Below, one piece after another: positions 15,920-27,160 of a stretch of 64,000 nt of DNA. This DNA comes from RBG-13-51-18 sp050014095. GTDB taxonomy: Bacteria > Chloroflexota > Dehalococcoidia > Dehalococcoidales > RBG-16-60-22. Each line of letters starts with the position of its first letter. The stretch's first letter is position 1. A program made the position numbers and the translations under genes. The DNA lies in assembly GCA_050014095.1 (NCBI GenBank), contig JBEKDZ010000001.1, positions 186,001-250,000 on the forward strand, in the 5' to 3' direction. The notes beneath the pieces are model-generated. The model was given only the letters and a program-made list of their open reading frames with translations. It was not told the origin of the DNA and ran no database searches.

Positions 15920-16873
15920 ATGAACGACGAACTCAAGGTATTCACTGGTAACGCTCACCCGGAACTGGCAAAGGCGATAACAAAATCGCTGCATATACCA
16001 CTTGGCAAGTGCGAGGTAACCCAATTCAGCAACGAAAACACCTTCGTGCGCGTTCTAGAAAATGTGAGAGAGCGAGATGTTTTTATCGTCCAGCCTATTT
16101 CATCGCCGGTCAATAGCCATATCATGGAGCTTCTTATCATGATTGACGCTATGAAGCGCGCCTCCGCCAGACGTATTACCGCCGTCATGCCCTATTACGC
16201 TTATGGTCGTTCGGATAAAAAAGACCAGCCCCGTGTCCCCATCACCGCCCGCCTGATAGCCGACCTGCTCACCGTAGCTGGCGCTAACCGCGTCTTGACC
16301 GTCGACCTGCATAAAGCCCAGATTCAGGGATTCTTCAATATACCCGTCGATGAGCTGACCGCTTTTCACCTGTTGACTGACTACTTTAAAAAGAATAAAA
16401 AGGAAGCGATAAAAAACATGGTAGTCGTGGCCGCCGATTTCGGTATCACCAAGCAGGCAAGGGATATCGCCGCCTGGATGAAGAAACCGCTGGCTATCAT
16501 GGAAAAAAGACGCATCGGTAACAAAGATAAGACCGAGCTACTAAATGTTATTGGTGACGTTGATGGCAAGAATGCCCTCATCGTCGATGAAGAAATCGAT
16601 ACTGCTGGTTCACTTGTCAGCGTCGTTGACGCCCTGGTTGCACGCGGCGCTAATGAAATTTATGCCTGCTCCACCCACGCTGTTTTCTCCGGAGATGCGA
16701 TAGAGAAAATAGCCAATTGCAAGGTAAAAAAAGTTGTCGTTACTAATTCTGTTCCTATCCCTCCGGGAAAAATAAGCGATAAAATTGAAATTATCCCCAT
16801 CGCTCCTCTGCTCGGCGAAGCTATCAAGCGCATCCACACCGGCCAATCCGTAGGAGCCATGTTTGAAAAGTAA
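15920..16873 (+). CDS. prs: Ribose-phosphate pyrophosphokinase (divergent)
   Basis: 317 aa, full length. It makes PRPP from ribose-5-phosphate and ATP for purine, pyrimidine, histidine and tryptophan synthesis. The fold landmarks are in order: MPYYAYGRSDKK, VPITARLIADLL, TVDLHKAQIQGFF, the flexible-loop MEKRR and the PRPP loop IVDEEIDTAGS. Several normally conserved residues differ: the usual RQDRK is RSDKK, SPDxGG is AADFGI, and the loop DD is DE. Activity is likely but not assured. SD GAGGAG. Downstream genes are DUF2007 and secA. Confidence 0.9.
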   Translation: MNDELKVFTGNAHPELAKAITKSLHIPLGKCEVTQFSNENTFVRVLENVRERDVFIVQPISSPVNSHIMELLIMIDAMKRASARRITAVMPYYAYGRSDKKDQPRVPITARLIADLLTVAGANRVLTVDLHKAQIQGFFNIPVDELTAFHLLTDYFKKNKKEAIKNMVVVAADFGITKQARDIAAWMKKPLAIMEKRRIGNKDKTELLNVIGDVDGKNALIVDEEIDTAGSLVSVVDALVARGANEIYACSTHAVFSGDAIEKIANCKVKKVVVTNSVPIPPGKISDKIEIIPIAPLLGEAIKRIHTGQSVGAMFEK

Positions 16874-16880
16874 CGAAAAA

Positions 16881-17085
16881 ATGGTAGAAGTCTATCATGC
16901 TTACAACGCTATGGAGGCGCAGGTCATTAAAAGCCTGCTGGAAAGTTTTAATATTCCCTGTTTTCTCAAGTCCAACGCCGCCCCCTCCGTCCATACCTTT
17001 ACGATGGACGGTATGGGCGAGGTGAAAATCATGGTTTTAGAGTCTCTGGCAGAAAAAGCCAGAGAACTGATTGTGAGTAAAGATA

Positions 17086-17093
<8 letters not shown>
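16881..17093 (+). CDS. DUF2007-type small protein
   Basis: 70 aa from ATG 16881; an in-frame TTG at 16863 would overlap prs. The start VEVYHAYNAMEAQVIKSLLE is the pattern of the DUF2007 (putative signal-transducing) family, a small ferredoxin-like alpha/beta fold. Its end overlaps the secA start by 8 nt (ATGGCTAA), indicating translational coupling. Function unknown. Confidence 0.75.
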
Positions 17094-20043
<2,950 letters not shown>

Positions 20044-20074
20044 GAGGAGGGGGAGGAGAAATGGGGATTGTTTT

Positions 20075-20722
20075 ATGAAGAAACCCAGTAGAAAAGAACT
20101 GGTGATAGATTTTTTAAAAAAACATTTGAATGAAAGAATACATAATCAAGAACTAAGGAATCTTTCTGGGTTGAACGATGTACCTAGAACCCTTCGACTT
20201 TTAAGACAAGAAGGATGGCAAATCAATGTACTTGGTGATGGTAATGTAATATTAACTTCATTAGAAAAACTAGAAGCTCGCGGAATAAGAAAAGCTATTA
20301 GTGAACGTACAAGGTATGAGGTATTTAGCAGGGATGACTTTAAATGCCAAGGCTGTGGACGAGGGATTGATGATGGTGTAAAGCTAGTCGTTGATCATAT
20401 GCTTCCAGTTGATTGGGGAGGTACTAATGATATATCCAATCTTCAGACTTTGTGTCATGAATGTAACCAAGGCAAACAGGCTTGGTTTAAGTCTATCCCA
20501 CCCCAAAACATGAAGGATATAATTGATAAACCAACGGTTGAACAAAGGATTGAGGCATTGTTTGATAAATTCCCTAACCAAGAAATTAAATCGGAATTAA
20601 TAAGAGTTGTTTCAAAAAGTGCACTAGATTGGCAAAGAGCATTAAGAAGAATCAGACAAAGAACGGGGAAACGAATTATCCATATTAGTGGACAAAACGC
20701 ATATCAGTACATAAAGGAATAA
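20075..20722 (+). CDS. HNH endonuclease, probable restriction enzyme
   Basis: 215 aa. Residues 1-60 resemble a winged-helix DNA-binding domain (ELVIDFLKKHLNERIHNQEL, then RTLRLLRQEGWQI). Residues 80-135 are an HNH nuclease with Cys91-x2-Cys94, Asp107-His108, Asn122 and Cys127-x2-Cys130, giving the zinc-braced beta-beta-alpha-metal site. It is 10 nt upstream of a DNA methyltransferase, so a Type II restriction enzyme is the natural reading. Both genes are strikingly AT-rich beside GC-rich secA. Its ATG overlaps the stop of a five-codon ORF that carries the nearest good SD. Target site unknown. Confidence 0.8.
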   Translation: MKKPSRKELVIDFLKKHLNERIHNQELRNLSGLNDVPRTLRLLRQEGWQINVLGDGNVILTSLEKLEARGIRKAISERTRYEVFSRDDFKCQGCGRGIDDGVKLVVDHMLPVDWGGTNDISNLQTLCHECNQGKQAWFKSIPPQNMKDIIDKPTVEQRIEALFDKFPNQEIKSELIRVVSKSALDWQRALRRIRQRTGKRIIHISGQNAYQYIKE

Positions 20723-20732
20723 TACAAATAGA

Positions 20733-21653
20733 ATGGAATATCTAGATAAAATAATTTGTGGTGACTGTCTGGAAGTAATGAAAAAAATTCCAGATAACAC
20801 TGTTCATTTAGCTATAACCTCCCCTCCTTATAATTTAGGTCTTAATTATGACAATCATAATGATAATTTATCATATGAAAATTATTTGAAGTGGATGAAA
20901 GAGATATGGCTTGAAACAAAACGCATTCTGGTTCCCGGTGGGAGGTTCGCTTTAAATATCGCCCCAACTAGTATTAAAAATTTCAGGCCAATTCATCATG
21001 ATTTTTCTAATCAATTACGGGAAATTGGAATGATAATGCGAACAGAAATACTTTGGTATAAACAGACAATAAGGCGAAGAACTGCCTGGGGTAGCTGGAA
21101 AGCTCCTTCAAATCCCCATATTATGCCTTCATGGGAATATGTTTTGGTTTTTAATAAAGATTCTTGGATTCTTGAGAGCGATAGTAAAGAAGCAGATATT
21201 ACAGCAGAGGAATTTAAAAGATTCTCTGATGGTTTCTGGTATATACCACCTGAAACGCAAAGAAAAGGTCATCCTGCTCCATTCCCTGAAGAACTAATTT
21301 ATCGTCTAATAAAATATTATACATATAAAAATAACATTGTACTTGACATGTTTGGTGGAACTGGAACTGTTGCCGTTGTAGCTCAACAAACAGGACGTCA
21401 TTTTATTCACATAGATATCTCAAAAAAATATTGTGAAATCACAGAGCGAAGACTAGAAATATCAAAAATGTTGCAAGAGTTACCACTATCTGTGGGGAAG
21501 GTGGGAAGAAAATCTAAGATTGTCTATAGAAGCTATTCTAAAAGTGGAAATAATGGGCAGAAAGAAAAACCCAAACGAGTTAAACAACCTGTATTGATGG
21601 AGAAGCGCACAAAATATAGTGTAAACAAAGTTAAGAAAACAAAGAAAAAATGA
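20733..21653 (+). CDS. Site-specific DNA methyltransferase (beta class, N4-cytosine or N6-adenine)
   Basis: 306 aa. The catalytic motif TSPPY (residues 29-33) precedes the SAM motif DMFGGTGT (205-212), the beta-class order. TSPPY favours N4-cytosine but does not prove it. HIDISKKYCEITERRL after the SAM motif is standard. The C-terminal 40 residues are Lys-rich. The partner HNH nuclease lies directly upstream, making a compact Type II restriction-modification module. Its TGA overlaps the ATG of the next gene (ATGA), so it has become part of the host transcript. Low GC suggests acquisition by transfer. Confidence 0.88.
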   Translation: MEYLDKIICGDCLEVMKKIPDNTVHLAITSPPYNLGLNYDNHNDNLSYENYLKWMKEIWLETKRILVPGGRFALNIAPTSIKNFRPIHHDFSNQLREIGMIMRTEILWYKQTIRRRTAWGSWKAPSNPHIMPSWEYVLVFNKDSWILESDSKEADITAEEFKRFSDGFWYIPPETQRKGHPAPFPEELIYRLIKYYTYKNNIVLDMFGGTGTVAVVAQQTGRHFIHIDISKKYCEITERRLEISKMLQELPLSVGKVGRKSKIVYRSYSKSGNNGQKEKPKRVKQPVLMEKRTKYSVNKVKKTKKK

Positions 21654-21937
21654 CCAACGCTGAAATCTCCTTTATCTTCGCTGATATCGCCGCCATGCTC
21701 AAGCTCAAGAAAGAGAATATCTTTAAAATCCGGGCTTACGAGAAAGTGGTGCGCTCCATCGCAGAGCTTAAGGAGCCGGTAGCCAAGCTGGTGGCGGAAG
21801 ACCGGCTTAAAGAGATACCCGGCGCCGGCGAGGCAATTACCAAAAAGCTTACCGAGATTGTTACTACCGGCAAACTTACGTTCTATGAAAAGCTCAAGGC
21901 GGAGCAAGCGGAGGGGGCGAAATCCGCTCCTGTTTAA
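21650..21937 (+). CDS. Stand-alone helix-hairpin-helix protein like the N-terminus of PolX DNA polymerase
   Basis: 95 aa. It aligns by eye with the first domain of bacterial PolX/DNA polymerase beta. The helical 8-kDa unit is FADIAAMLKLKKENIFKIRAYEK, and the helix-hairpin-helix is EIPGAGEAITKKLTEI. There is no palm/nucleotidyltransferase or PHP domain; the frame stops at residue 95. It is either a genuine short DNA-binding protein or what remains of a longer gene. It overlaps the methyltransferase stop by 4 nt and has no SD of its own. Composition returns to that of the core genome here. Confidence 0.7.
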   Translation: MTNAEISFIFADIAAMLKLKKENIFKIRAYEKVVRSIAELKEPVAKLVAEDRLKEIPGAGEAITKKLTEIVTTGKLTFYEKLKAEQAEGAKSAPV

Positions 21938-21945
21938 GGCTTGAT

Positions 21946-22680
21946 ATGGTTAGTGAGGAAAGTCGTTTAGTCGCTACGGAGTCCAGCGCGGCCGGTGATG
22001 CCGAGGCTCTCCGCTATCTCAAGGAAGCTGTCGCCTCCGGTAAAAACTGGTATCTATCGCTCCTGGGCGCCATCGGTTTATGGTCCAGCGCGGCAGAGGA
22101 TTATAACGACCGCTCCTATGTCTACCTTATCGATGGGGAGGCTTTCGACTGGCTTTTGCTGGCGGAGCGACTCTGCGAGACAGTAGCCGAGCTTTTACCG
22201 GAGGGTGAGATGGACGCCCTCCTCTTTCACGGTGTACCCCCGCTCAAGCTGGATGCCGCGGCAGTCAAGGAGCTTATCGGCGAGCAAAAATACGGTCAGT
22301 ACTTAAACTATTTCTACGGCGTAACCGTCGAGGAAGCCTTATTGCTCGCTGTACAGGAAGCCATCGATAAGGAAAGATGGGTGCAGGGACTGCGCCGCAG
22401 CCATGCCTCCGATGAAGCCTATCACTATATTTACGATACGGAAAAAGACGAGCTTTTAAAGAAGTTCCGCCAGGAAAAACGCCATGTTCAGCGCCAGTCC
22501 ACTACCCTCGACGAGATGAAGGAATTCACCTACTGGCTATTTAAATATCGACTCAAGCGTTGTGAAAAAGCCCGTATCGCCAGCGATACTAAAAAGGGCC
22601 TGGACTACTTGAAACGCCAGTGGCGGCAGAAGGGCGTCTCTCAAGCCCTCGCCGCCGACCTTAATGCTAGCCTGCCCTGA
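21946..22680 (+). CDS. Uncharacterised alpha-helical protein
   Basis: 244 aa, mostly helical, acidic N-terminal half and basic C-terminal half (EFTYWLFKYRLKRCEKARIA). No signal peptide or membrane helix. It begins 8 nt after the HhH gene, so the two are likely co-expressed. No family recognised. The last codons and stop lie in a dispersed repeat (22675-22693), which may have supplied the current C-terminus. Confidence 0.65.
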   Translation: MVSEESRLVATESSAAGDAEALRYLKEAVASGKNWYLSLLGAIGLWSSAAEDYNDRSYVYLIDGEAFDWLLLAERLCETVAELLPEGEMDALLFHGVPPLKLDAAAVKELIGEQKYGQYLNYFYGVTVEEALLLAVQEAIDKERWVQGLRRSHASDEAYHYIYDTEKDELLKKFRQEKRHVQRQSTTLDEMKEFTYWLFKYRLKRCEKARIASDTKKGLDYLKRQWRQKGVSQALAADLNASLP

Positions 22681-22693
22681 GCTTGTCGAAGGG
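22675..22693. repeat. Short dispersed repeat at a convergent gene junction
   Basis: CCCTGAGCTTGTCGAAGGG, an imperfect palindrome of a type I know as a common intergenic repeat in many bacterial genomes. It spans the stop codon of the 21946 gene and leaves only 16 nt before the uspA stop. Confidence 0.5.
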
Positions 22694-22696
22694 TCA

Positions 22697-23173
22697 TTAT
22701 TCGTTCTTCGTGCCTTCAGGCGCGCGCACCGTCAGCACTGGGACTTTTGAGCGATGTAGCACTTTATCCGTAACGCTTCCGAACGCCAGGCGGCGCAGTC
22801 CCGACCTGCCATGGGAGGACATCGCGAGTAAATCCGCCTTAGTGTCATCAATTGCTTTGATTATTTCATCGGCGGCGTTGCCCGTACTCACCATCGTCCG
22901 CACCGTCACGCCCCTCTTCTTTAATGACTCACCGGTCTTAACCAGGTAATTTTCGACATTCTGTTTAATGAGCCCAAGCTCTTCTTCTGTATAGGAGACG
23001 GGGGCGCTTGCCTCTCCCACTACTACCCAGTGTCGCAGCAGCGTGATTACCCCGATGAGGATAACCTCTACCTTCATCCCTTTTGCCAGTTTATCGACGA
23101 GTTGCTCAATAACCGGTATGGCACCCTCGCCTACTTTCGAGCCATCCAGCGGCACCAGCACCTTAGAGAACAT
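22697..23173 (-). CDS. Universal stress protein (UspA family)
   Basis: 158 aa. It starts with KVLVPLDGSKVGEGAI and ends with the ATP-binding-type loop SSHGRSGLRRLAFGSVTDKVL (GxxG then GS) and strand VPVLTVRA, the classic Usp fold. An insert (residues about 45-75) enlarges the middle region. AGGAGG precedes the ATG. It sits 11 nt downstream of valS and is probably read from the same transcript. Role: nucleotide-binding stress response; no precise target. Confidence 0.88.
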   Translation of the reverse strand: MFSKVLVPLDGSKVGEGAIPVIEQLVDKLAKGMKVEVILIGVITLLRHWVVVGEASAPVSYTEEELGLIKQNVENYLVKTGESLKKRGVTVRTMVSTGNAADEIIKAIDDTKADLLAMSSHGRSGLRRLAFGSVTDKVLHRSKVPVLTVRAPEGTKNE

Positions 23174-23184
23174 AGCGTCACCTC

Positions 23185-25854
23185 CTAAAGAATAGACTTT
23201 TGTTGCTTCAGCTTTTCCAGTTTCTCGTTTAGAGTATAGAGTCTCTGTTTTTCCTTTTCAATAACCGCAGCCGGTGCTTTGGTCAGGAACGACTTGTCTT
23301 TCAGCATGGCCTCCAGACGGCTTGTTTCGGCCTGTGTTTGTTCCCAGTCCTTTTCAATCCTTTTCTTTTCCGCTTCAAGGTCGACCATACTTGCCATCGG
23401 GATAACGACGGTCGCTACTGTCAAAGGTATTACGAGCGTGTTATCGCTGGCGGCATCTTTTGTTTCGCCTTCAATGAAAGTGACAGGGTTGGCTCGTGCT
23501 AATATCCTTACCGCATCGGGGTAATGAGAAATTATCGCGTGTTGTACGGGCGTGGCAAATATCTTCGCCTCAATCCAGCGGGTGCTCTCCACTTTATACT
23601 GGGCGCGCACGTTACGTATAGCGCGTATTACCTCGGCAATGGCTTCTATTTCCTTTTCCGCCGCTTCATCGAGCATCTTTTCATCAGCCTGCGGATAAGG
23701 AGAAATCATGATGGACTCCACCCCGGTATCCTTTAAATATTTCTTCAGGTGCTGCCATAGCTCCTCGGTGATGAATGGCATAAAAGGATGGAGCAGTTTT
23801 AAGGATGTTTCCAGCACATACATCAGCACCGGTAGGGACGACTTATCGTAAGCCTGCAGCCTTATCTTGGCTAGCTCGATATACCAGTCGCAGTATTCAC
23901 CCCAGAGAAAGTCGTGTATCTGCCGCTGCGCCTCGCCGAACTGGAAGTCGTTCAAGAATTTATTGACCTCGCTGATGGTGCGGTGGAGGCGGGAGATAAT
24001 CCAGCGATCCTCCGTCGTTAGTTTATCCCGGCTTATCACGGTATCGATAGCCGAATCAGTATCCAGACTCCTGATAACGAACCTCGCAGCATTCCAGAGC
24101 TTGTTGCCGAAGTTGCGGCTGGCTTCAACTTTTTCCAGAGATAGTCGCGAGTCGTTGCCGGGTGAGGTGCCGGTCGTTAAGGCGAACCTTAAAGCGTCCG
24201 TGCCATATTGTTTCATCACACCCAGCGGGTCGACCACGTTGCCCTTGGTTTTGCTCATTTTAACGCCTTTGTCATCCCGTATCAGGCCATGCAGATAGAC
24301 GGTATGGAAGGGGATTTTGCCAGTATTTTCAATGCCCAGCATTATCATGCGCGCTACCCAGAAAAAGAGGATTTCGTAGCCGGGATTCATGACTGATGTC
24401 GGATAAAAATACCGCAGGTCTTCCGTATCGTCCGGCCAGCCCAGCGTAGAATGAGGCCAAAGACCGGAGCTGAACCAGGTATCCAGCGTGTCCGGGTCCT
24501 GCTCGATTTTCTTGGAGCCGCACTTGGCGCAGGCTTCCGGCGTATCCACCGCTACCGTCAGCCCATTACAGTCCTTACAATACCATATCGGTATGCGGTG
24601 TCCCCACCATAGCTGCCGGCTGATGCACCAGTCACGGATATTTTCCATCCAGTTGAGGTAGACTTTAGTAAAGCGGTCCGGCAGGATGATAATGTTTCCG
24701 TTCTTAACGACTTTGATGGCGGGCTTGGCTAAAGGCGCGATTTTTACGAACCATTGCCGGCTGGCAATAGGCTCGACGACTGTTCCGCAACGGTCGCAGT
24801 GTCCCACGGCATGAGTATAATCCTCGGTTTTCACAAGCTGTCCGGATTTTTCCAGGTCGGCGAGGATAGCTTTACGGCACTCGTACCTGTCCATGCCTTT
24901 ATAAGGTCCTGCATTTTCGTTCATGGTCACGTCGTTGTTTAAAATATTAATCAGAGGCAGATTTTGCCTTTGCGCTACTTCAAAGTCCACAGGGTCGTGC
25001 GCCGGGGTTACTTTAACGGCACCAGTGCCGAATTCCATGCTTACCGCTTCATCAGCGACGATAGGTATCTCGCGGTTGACCGCCGGCAGCAGCGCTTTCT
25101 TGCCCATCATCCCCTTGAAACGTTTGTCTTTTGGGTTGACCGCCACGGCGGTATCACCCAGTATCGTCTCGGGGCGGGTAGTGGCGACGGTAATGTATTT
25201 GTCCTTTTCGCCCACGATGGGGTAGCGTACGTACCATAAATGACCTTTGATATCCTGGTGTTCTACCTCGAGGTCGGATAGCGCCGTGCCACAGCGCGGG
25301 CACCAGTTGATGATGCGCAAGCCGCGGTATATCAATCCCTTGTCATACAGGTGTTTGAAAGTGGTACGCACCGCCCGAGTCGACCCCTCGTCCATGGTAA
25401 AGCGCAGGCGCGTCCAATCGCAGGAAACACCAATTTTCATAAGTTGCTGCATAATGGTCTGGCGGTAATCCGCTACCCATTGATGCATCCGCTCCAGGAA
25501 TTTTCCCCGTCCCAGTTGATGGCGAGTTAGTCCCTCTTTAGCCAGCTCCCTCTCCACCACTACCTGGGCAGCGATGGCGGCATGGTCAACGCCCGGCAGC
25601 CATAGCGTCGGTTCGCCTTTCATGCGATGCCAGCGTATCATGATATCTTGTTGGGCAGCTTCCAGAGCGTGGCCGAGGTGTAGCTCGCCGGTAATATTGG
25701 GCGGCGGCATGATGATGACGAAGGGCTTTTTCTTTTTATCTATTTTCGGCGTGAAGTAGCCCTTCTCCATCCAGAACTTGTACCACTTCTCTTCCGTCTT
25801 CCCCGGCTCGTAAGCCTTGGGCATTTCGTCTTGTTTTTCTGGTTTATCTGGCAT
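23185..25854 (-). CDS. valS: Valyl-tRNA synthetase
   Basis: 889 aa class I synthetase. The HIGH motif is HLGHAL near residue 58. KMSKT is in DDKGVKMSKTKGNVVDP, and the WWGHRIPIWY and NWCPRCGTALSDLEVEH segments are present. The CP1 editing domain carries the TTRPET motif. The C-terminal coiled coil (LEAEKKRIEKDWEQTQAETS) is diagnostic of ValRS. One small oddity: the usual DHAGIATQ is DHAAIAAQ. Weak SD; 102 nt separate it from coaBC upstream. Confidence 0.97.
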   Translation of the reverse strand: MPDKPEKQDEMPKAYEPGKTEEKWYKFWMEKGYFTPKIDKKKKPFVIIMPPPNITGELHLGHALEAAQQDIMIRWHRMKGEPTLWLPGVDHAAIAAQVVVERELAKEGLTRHQLGRGKFLERMHQWVADYRQTIMQQLMKIGVSCDWTRLRFTMDEGSTRAVRTTFKHLYDKGLIYRGLRIINWCPRCGTALSDLEVEHQDIKGHLWYVRYPIVGEKDKYITVATTRPETILGDTAVAVNPKDKRFKGMMGKKALLPAVNREIPIVADEAVSMEFGTGAVKVTPAHDPVDFEVAQRQNLPLINILNNDVTMNENAGPYKGMDRYECRKAILADLEKSGQLVKTEDYTHAVGHCDRCGTVVEPIASRQWFVKIAPLAKPAIKVVKNGNIIILPDRFTKVYLNWMENIRDWCISRQLWWGHRIPIWYCKDCNGLTVAVDTPEACAKCGSKKIEQDPDTLDTWFSSGLWPHSTLGWPDDTEDLRYFYPTSVMNPGYEILFFWVARMIMLGIENTGKIPFHTVYLHGLIRDDKGVKMSKTKGNVVDPLGVMKQYGTDALRFALTTGTSPGNDSRLSLEKVEASRNFGNKLWNAARFVIRSLDTDSAIDTVISRDKLTTEDRWIISRLHRTISEVNKFLNDFQFGEAQRQIHDFLWGEYCDWYIELAKIRLQAYDKSSLPVLMYVLETSLKLLHPFMPFITEELWQHLKKYLKDTGVESIMISPYPQADEKMLDEAAEKEIEAIAEVIRAIRNVRAQYKVESTRWIEAKIFATPVQHAIISHYPDAVRILARANPVTFIEGETKDAASDNTLVIPLTVATVVIPMASMVDLEAEKKRIEKDWEQTQAETSRLEAMLKDKSFLTKAPAAVIEKEKQRLYTLNEKLEKLKQQKSIL

Positions 25855-25956
25855 GATTATCTCTTTCTAGTATGATAGGAAACCTCACCACATTCGCTTC
25901 GCTCAGTGCAAGCCCCTGTGTCCTATTCAGGGTGAATCCATCTCGGGTACTCCTCT

Positions 25957-27144
25957 TTACTTAAGCAGCCCCTTCACCCTATCCATTATCCGCTCCGCTA
26001 CCTCACGTTTGCTCATTAAAGGCAACTCTTCCGTCTTGCCCTTTTTATCTATAATGACGACGCGGTTGGTGTCTGCGTCGAAGCCGCTGTCCGCTTTGGT
26101 AATGTCGTTAGCTATAATCAGGTCCAGTTTTTTCTCCGTCAGCTTCTTTTTGGCGTTAACGATGAGGTTTTCGCTCTCGGCGGCAAAGCCCACCCGGATA
26201 AAGTTTCCCTTAACCTCGCTTAAGATATCCGGTGTCTTGACCAGCCGTAAAGTTATGTTCTGCCGGGCGTCTTTTTTTATTTTGTTTTTCGCTATTGTCT
26301 CCGGCTGGAAGTCAGCCGGCGCCGCCGCCATAATTAATGCCTCCGCTTTTTTAACTGCCTCGCTTACCGCTTTTTTCATTTCCGCTGCCGTTTGGACTTT
26401 AACCAACTCAACGTTGGTTGGGGTTTCCAGAGAGACGTTGGCCGAAACTAAAACCACTTTAGCGCCGCGGTCCCGCGCCGCCTCGGCTAAAGCGTAACCC
26501 ATTTTACCCGACGAGCGGTTGCCAATGTGCCTCACGGGGTCGATTGGTTCGCGCGTGCCTCCGGCTGTCACCACAATCCGTTTGCCCTCTAAATCTCGCT
26601 TCTGCCCCAGCGCCCGCTCGATGGCGTCGATTATTTTAGCTGTTTCCGGCAAACGCCCCTTACCCATTTTCCCCGATGCCAGCCGACCGTACTCCGGTTC
26701 AATAAAGTTAAAACCGCGCGCCTTGAGCTTGGCGATGTTTTCCTGCGTTACCGCGTTAGCGTACATCAAATCGTTCATGGCAGGCGCGATAACCACCGGC
26801 GCTTTGGTCGCCAGCACCACGGTGCCCAGCATGTCATCGGCGATGCCCGCCGCCAGTCTGGCAATAGTATTCGCCGTCGCTGGAGCGACGACCACCGCAG
26901 CGGCGTCTTCCGCCAGCGCCACGTGCTCCACGCTCCATTCAGAAGCCAGCTCGAACATGTCAGTCACCACCGGCCTGTGGGTAATGTTGCGCAACGTCAA
27001 AGGCGTGATAAACTTGGTCGCCGCCTCCGTCATGACCACCTCCACTTTTGCCCCCGCCTGCGTCAGCTTGCTGGCAAGGTCGGCGGCTTTATAAGCGGCG
27101 ATGCCCCCCGTAATCCCCAGTACTATCGTTTTACCTTTTAACAT
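25957..27144 (-). CDS. coaBC: Bifunctional phosphopantothenoylcysteine decarboxylase / phosphopantothenate-cysteine ligase
   Basis: 395 aa. The N-terminal CoaC flavoprotein (1-180) has the catalytic His in SVEHVALAE, the PAMN substrate clamp and the GRLASGKMGKGRLPE loop. The C-terminal CoaB ligase (185-395) starts at GKRIVVTAGGTREPIDPVR and has the KMGYALAEAA and ADFQPE segments. It converts 4'-phosphopantothenate to 4'-phosphopantetheine. It lies 16 nt downstream of coaX, placing two CoA steps in one transcript. SD GGAGAGG. Confidence 0.95.
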   Translation of the reverse strand: MLKGKTIVLGITGGIAAYKAADLASKLTQAGAKVEVVMTEAATKFITPLTLRNITHRPVVTDMFELASEWSVEHVALAEDAAAVVVAPATANTIARLAAGIADDMLGTVVLATKAPVVIAPAMNDLMYANAVTQENIAKLKARGFNFIEPEYGRLASGKMGKGRLPETAKIIDAIERALGQKRDLEGKRIVVTAGGTREPIDPVRHIGNRSSGKMGYALAEAARDRGAKVVLVSANVSLETPTNVELVKVQTAAEMKKAVSEAVKKAEALIMAAAPADFQPETIAKNKIKKDARQNITLRLVKTPDILSEVKGNFIRVGFAAESENLIVNAKKKLTEKKLDLIIANDITKADSGFDADTNRVVIIDKKGKTEELPLMSKREVAERIMDRVKGLLK

Positions 27145-27160
27145 TTCAACATCCTCTCCC

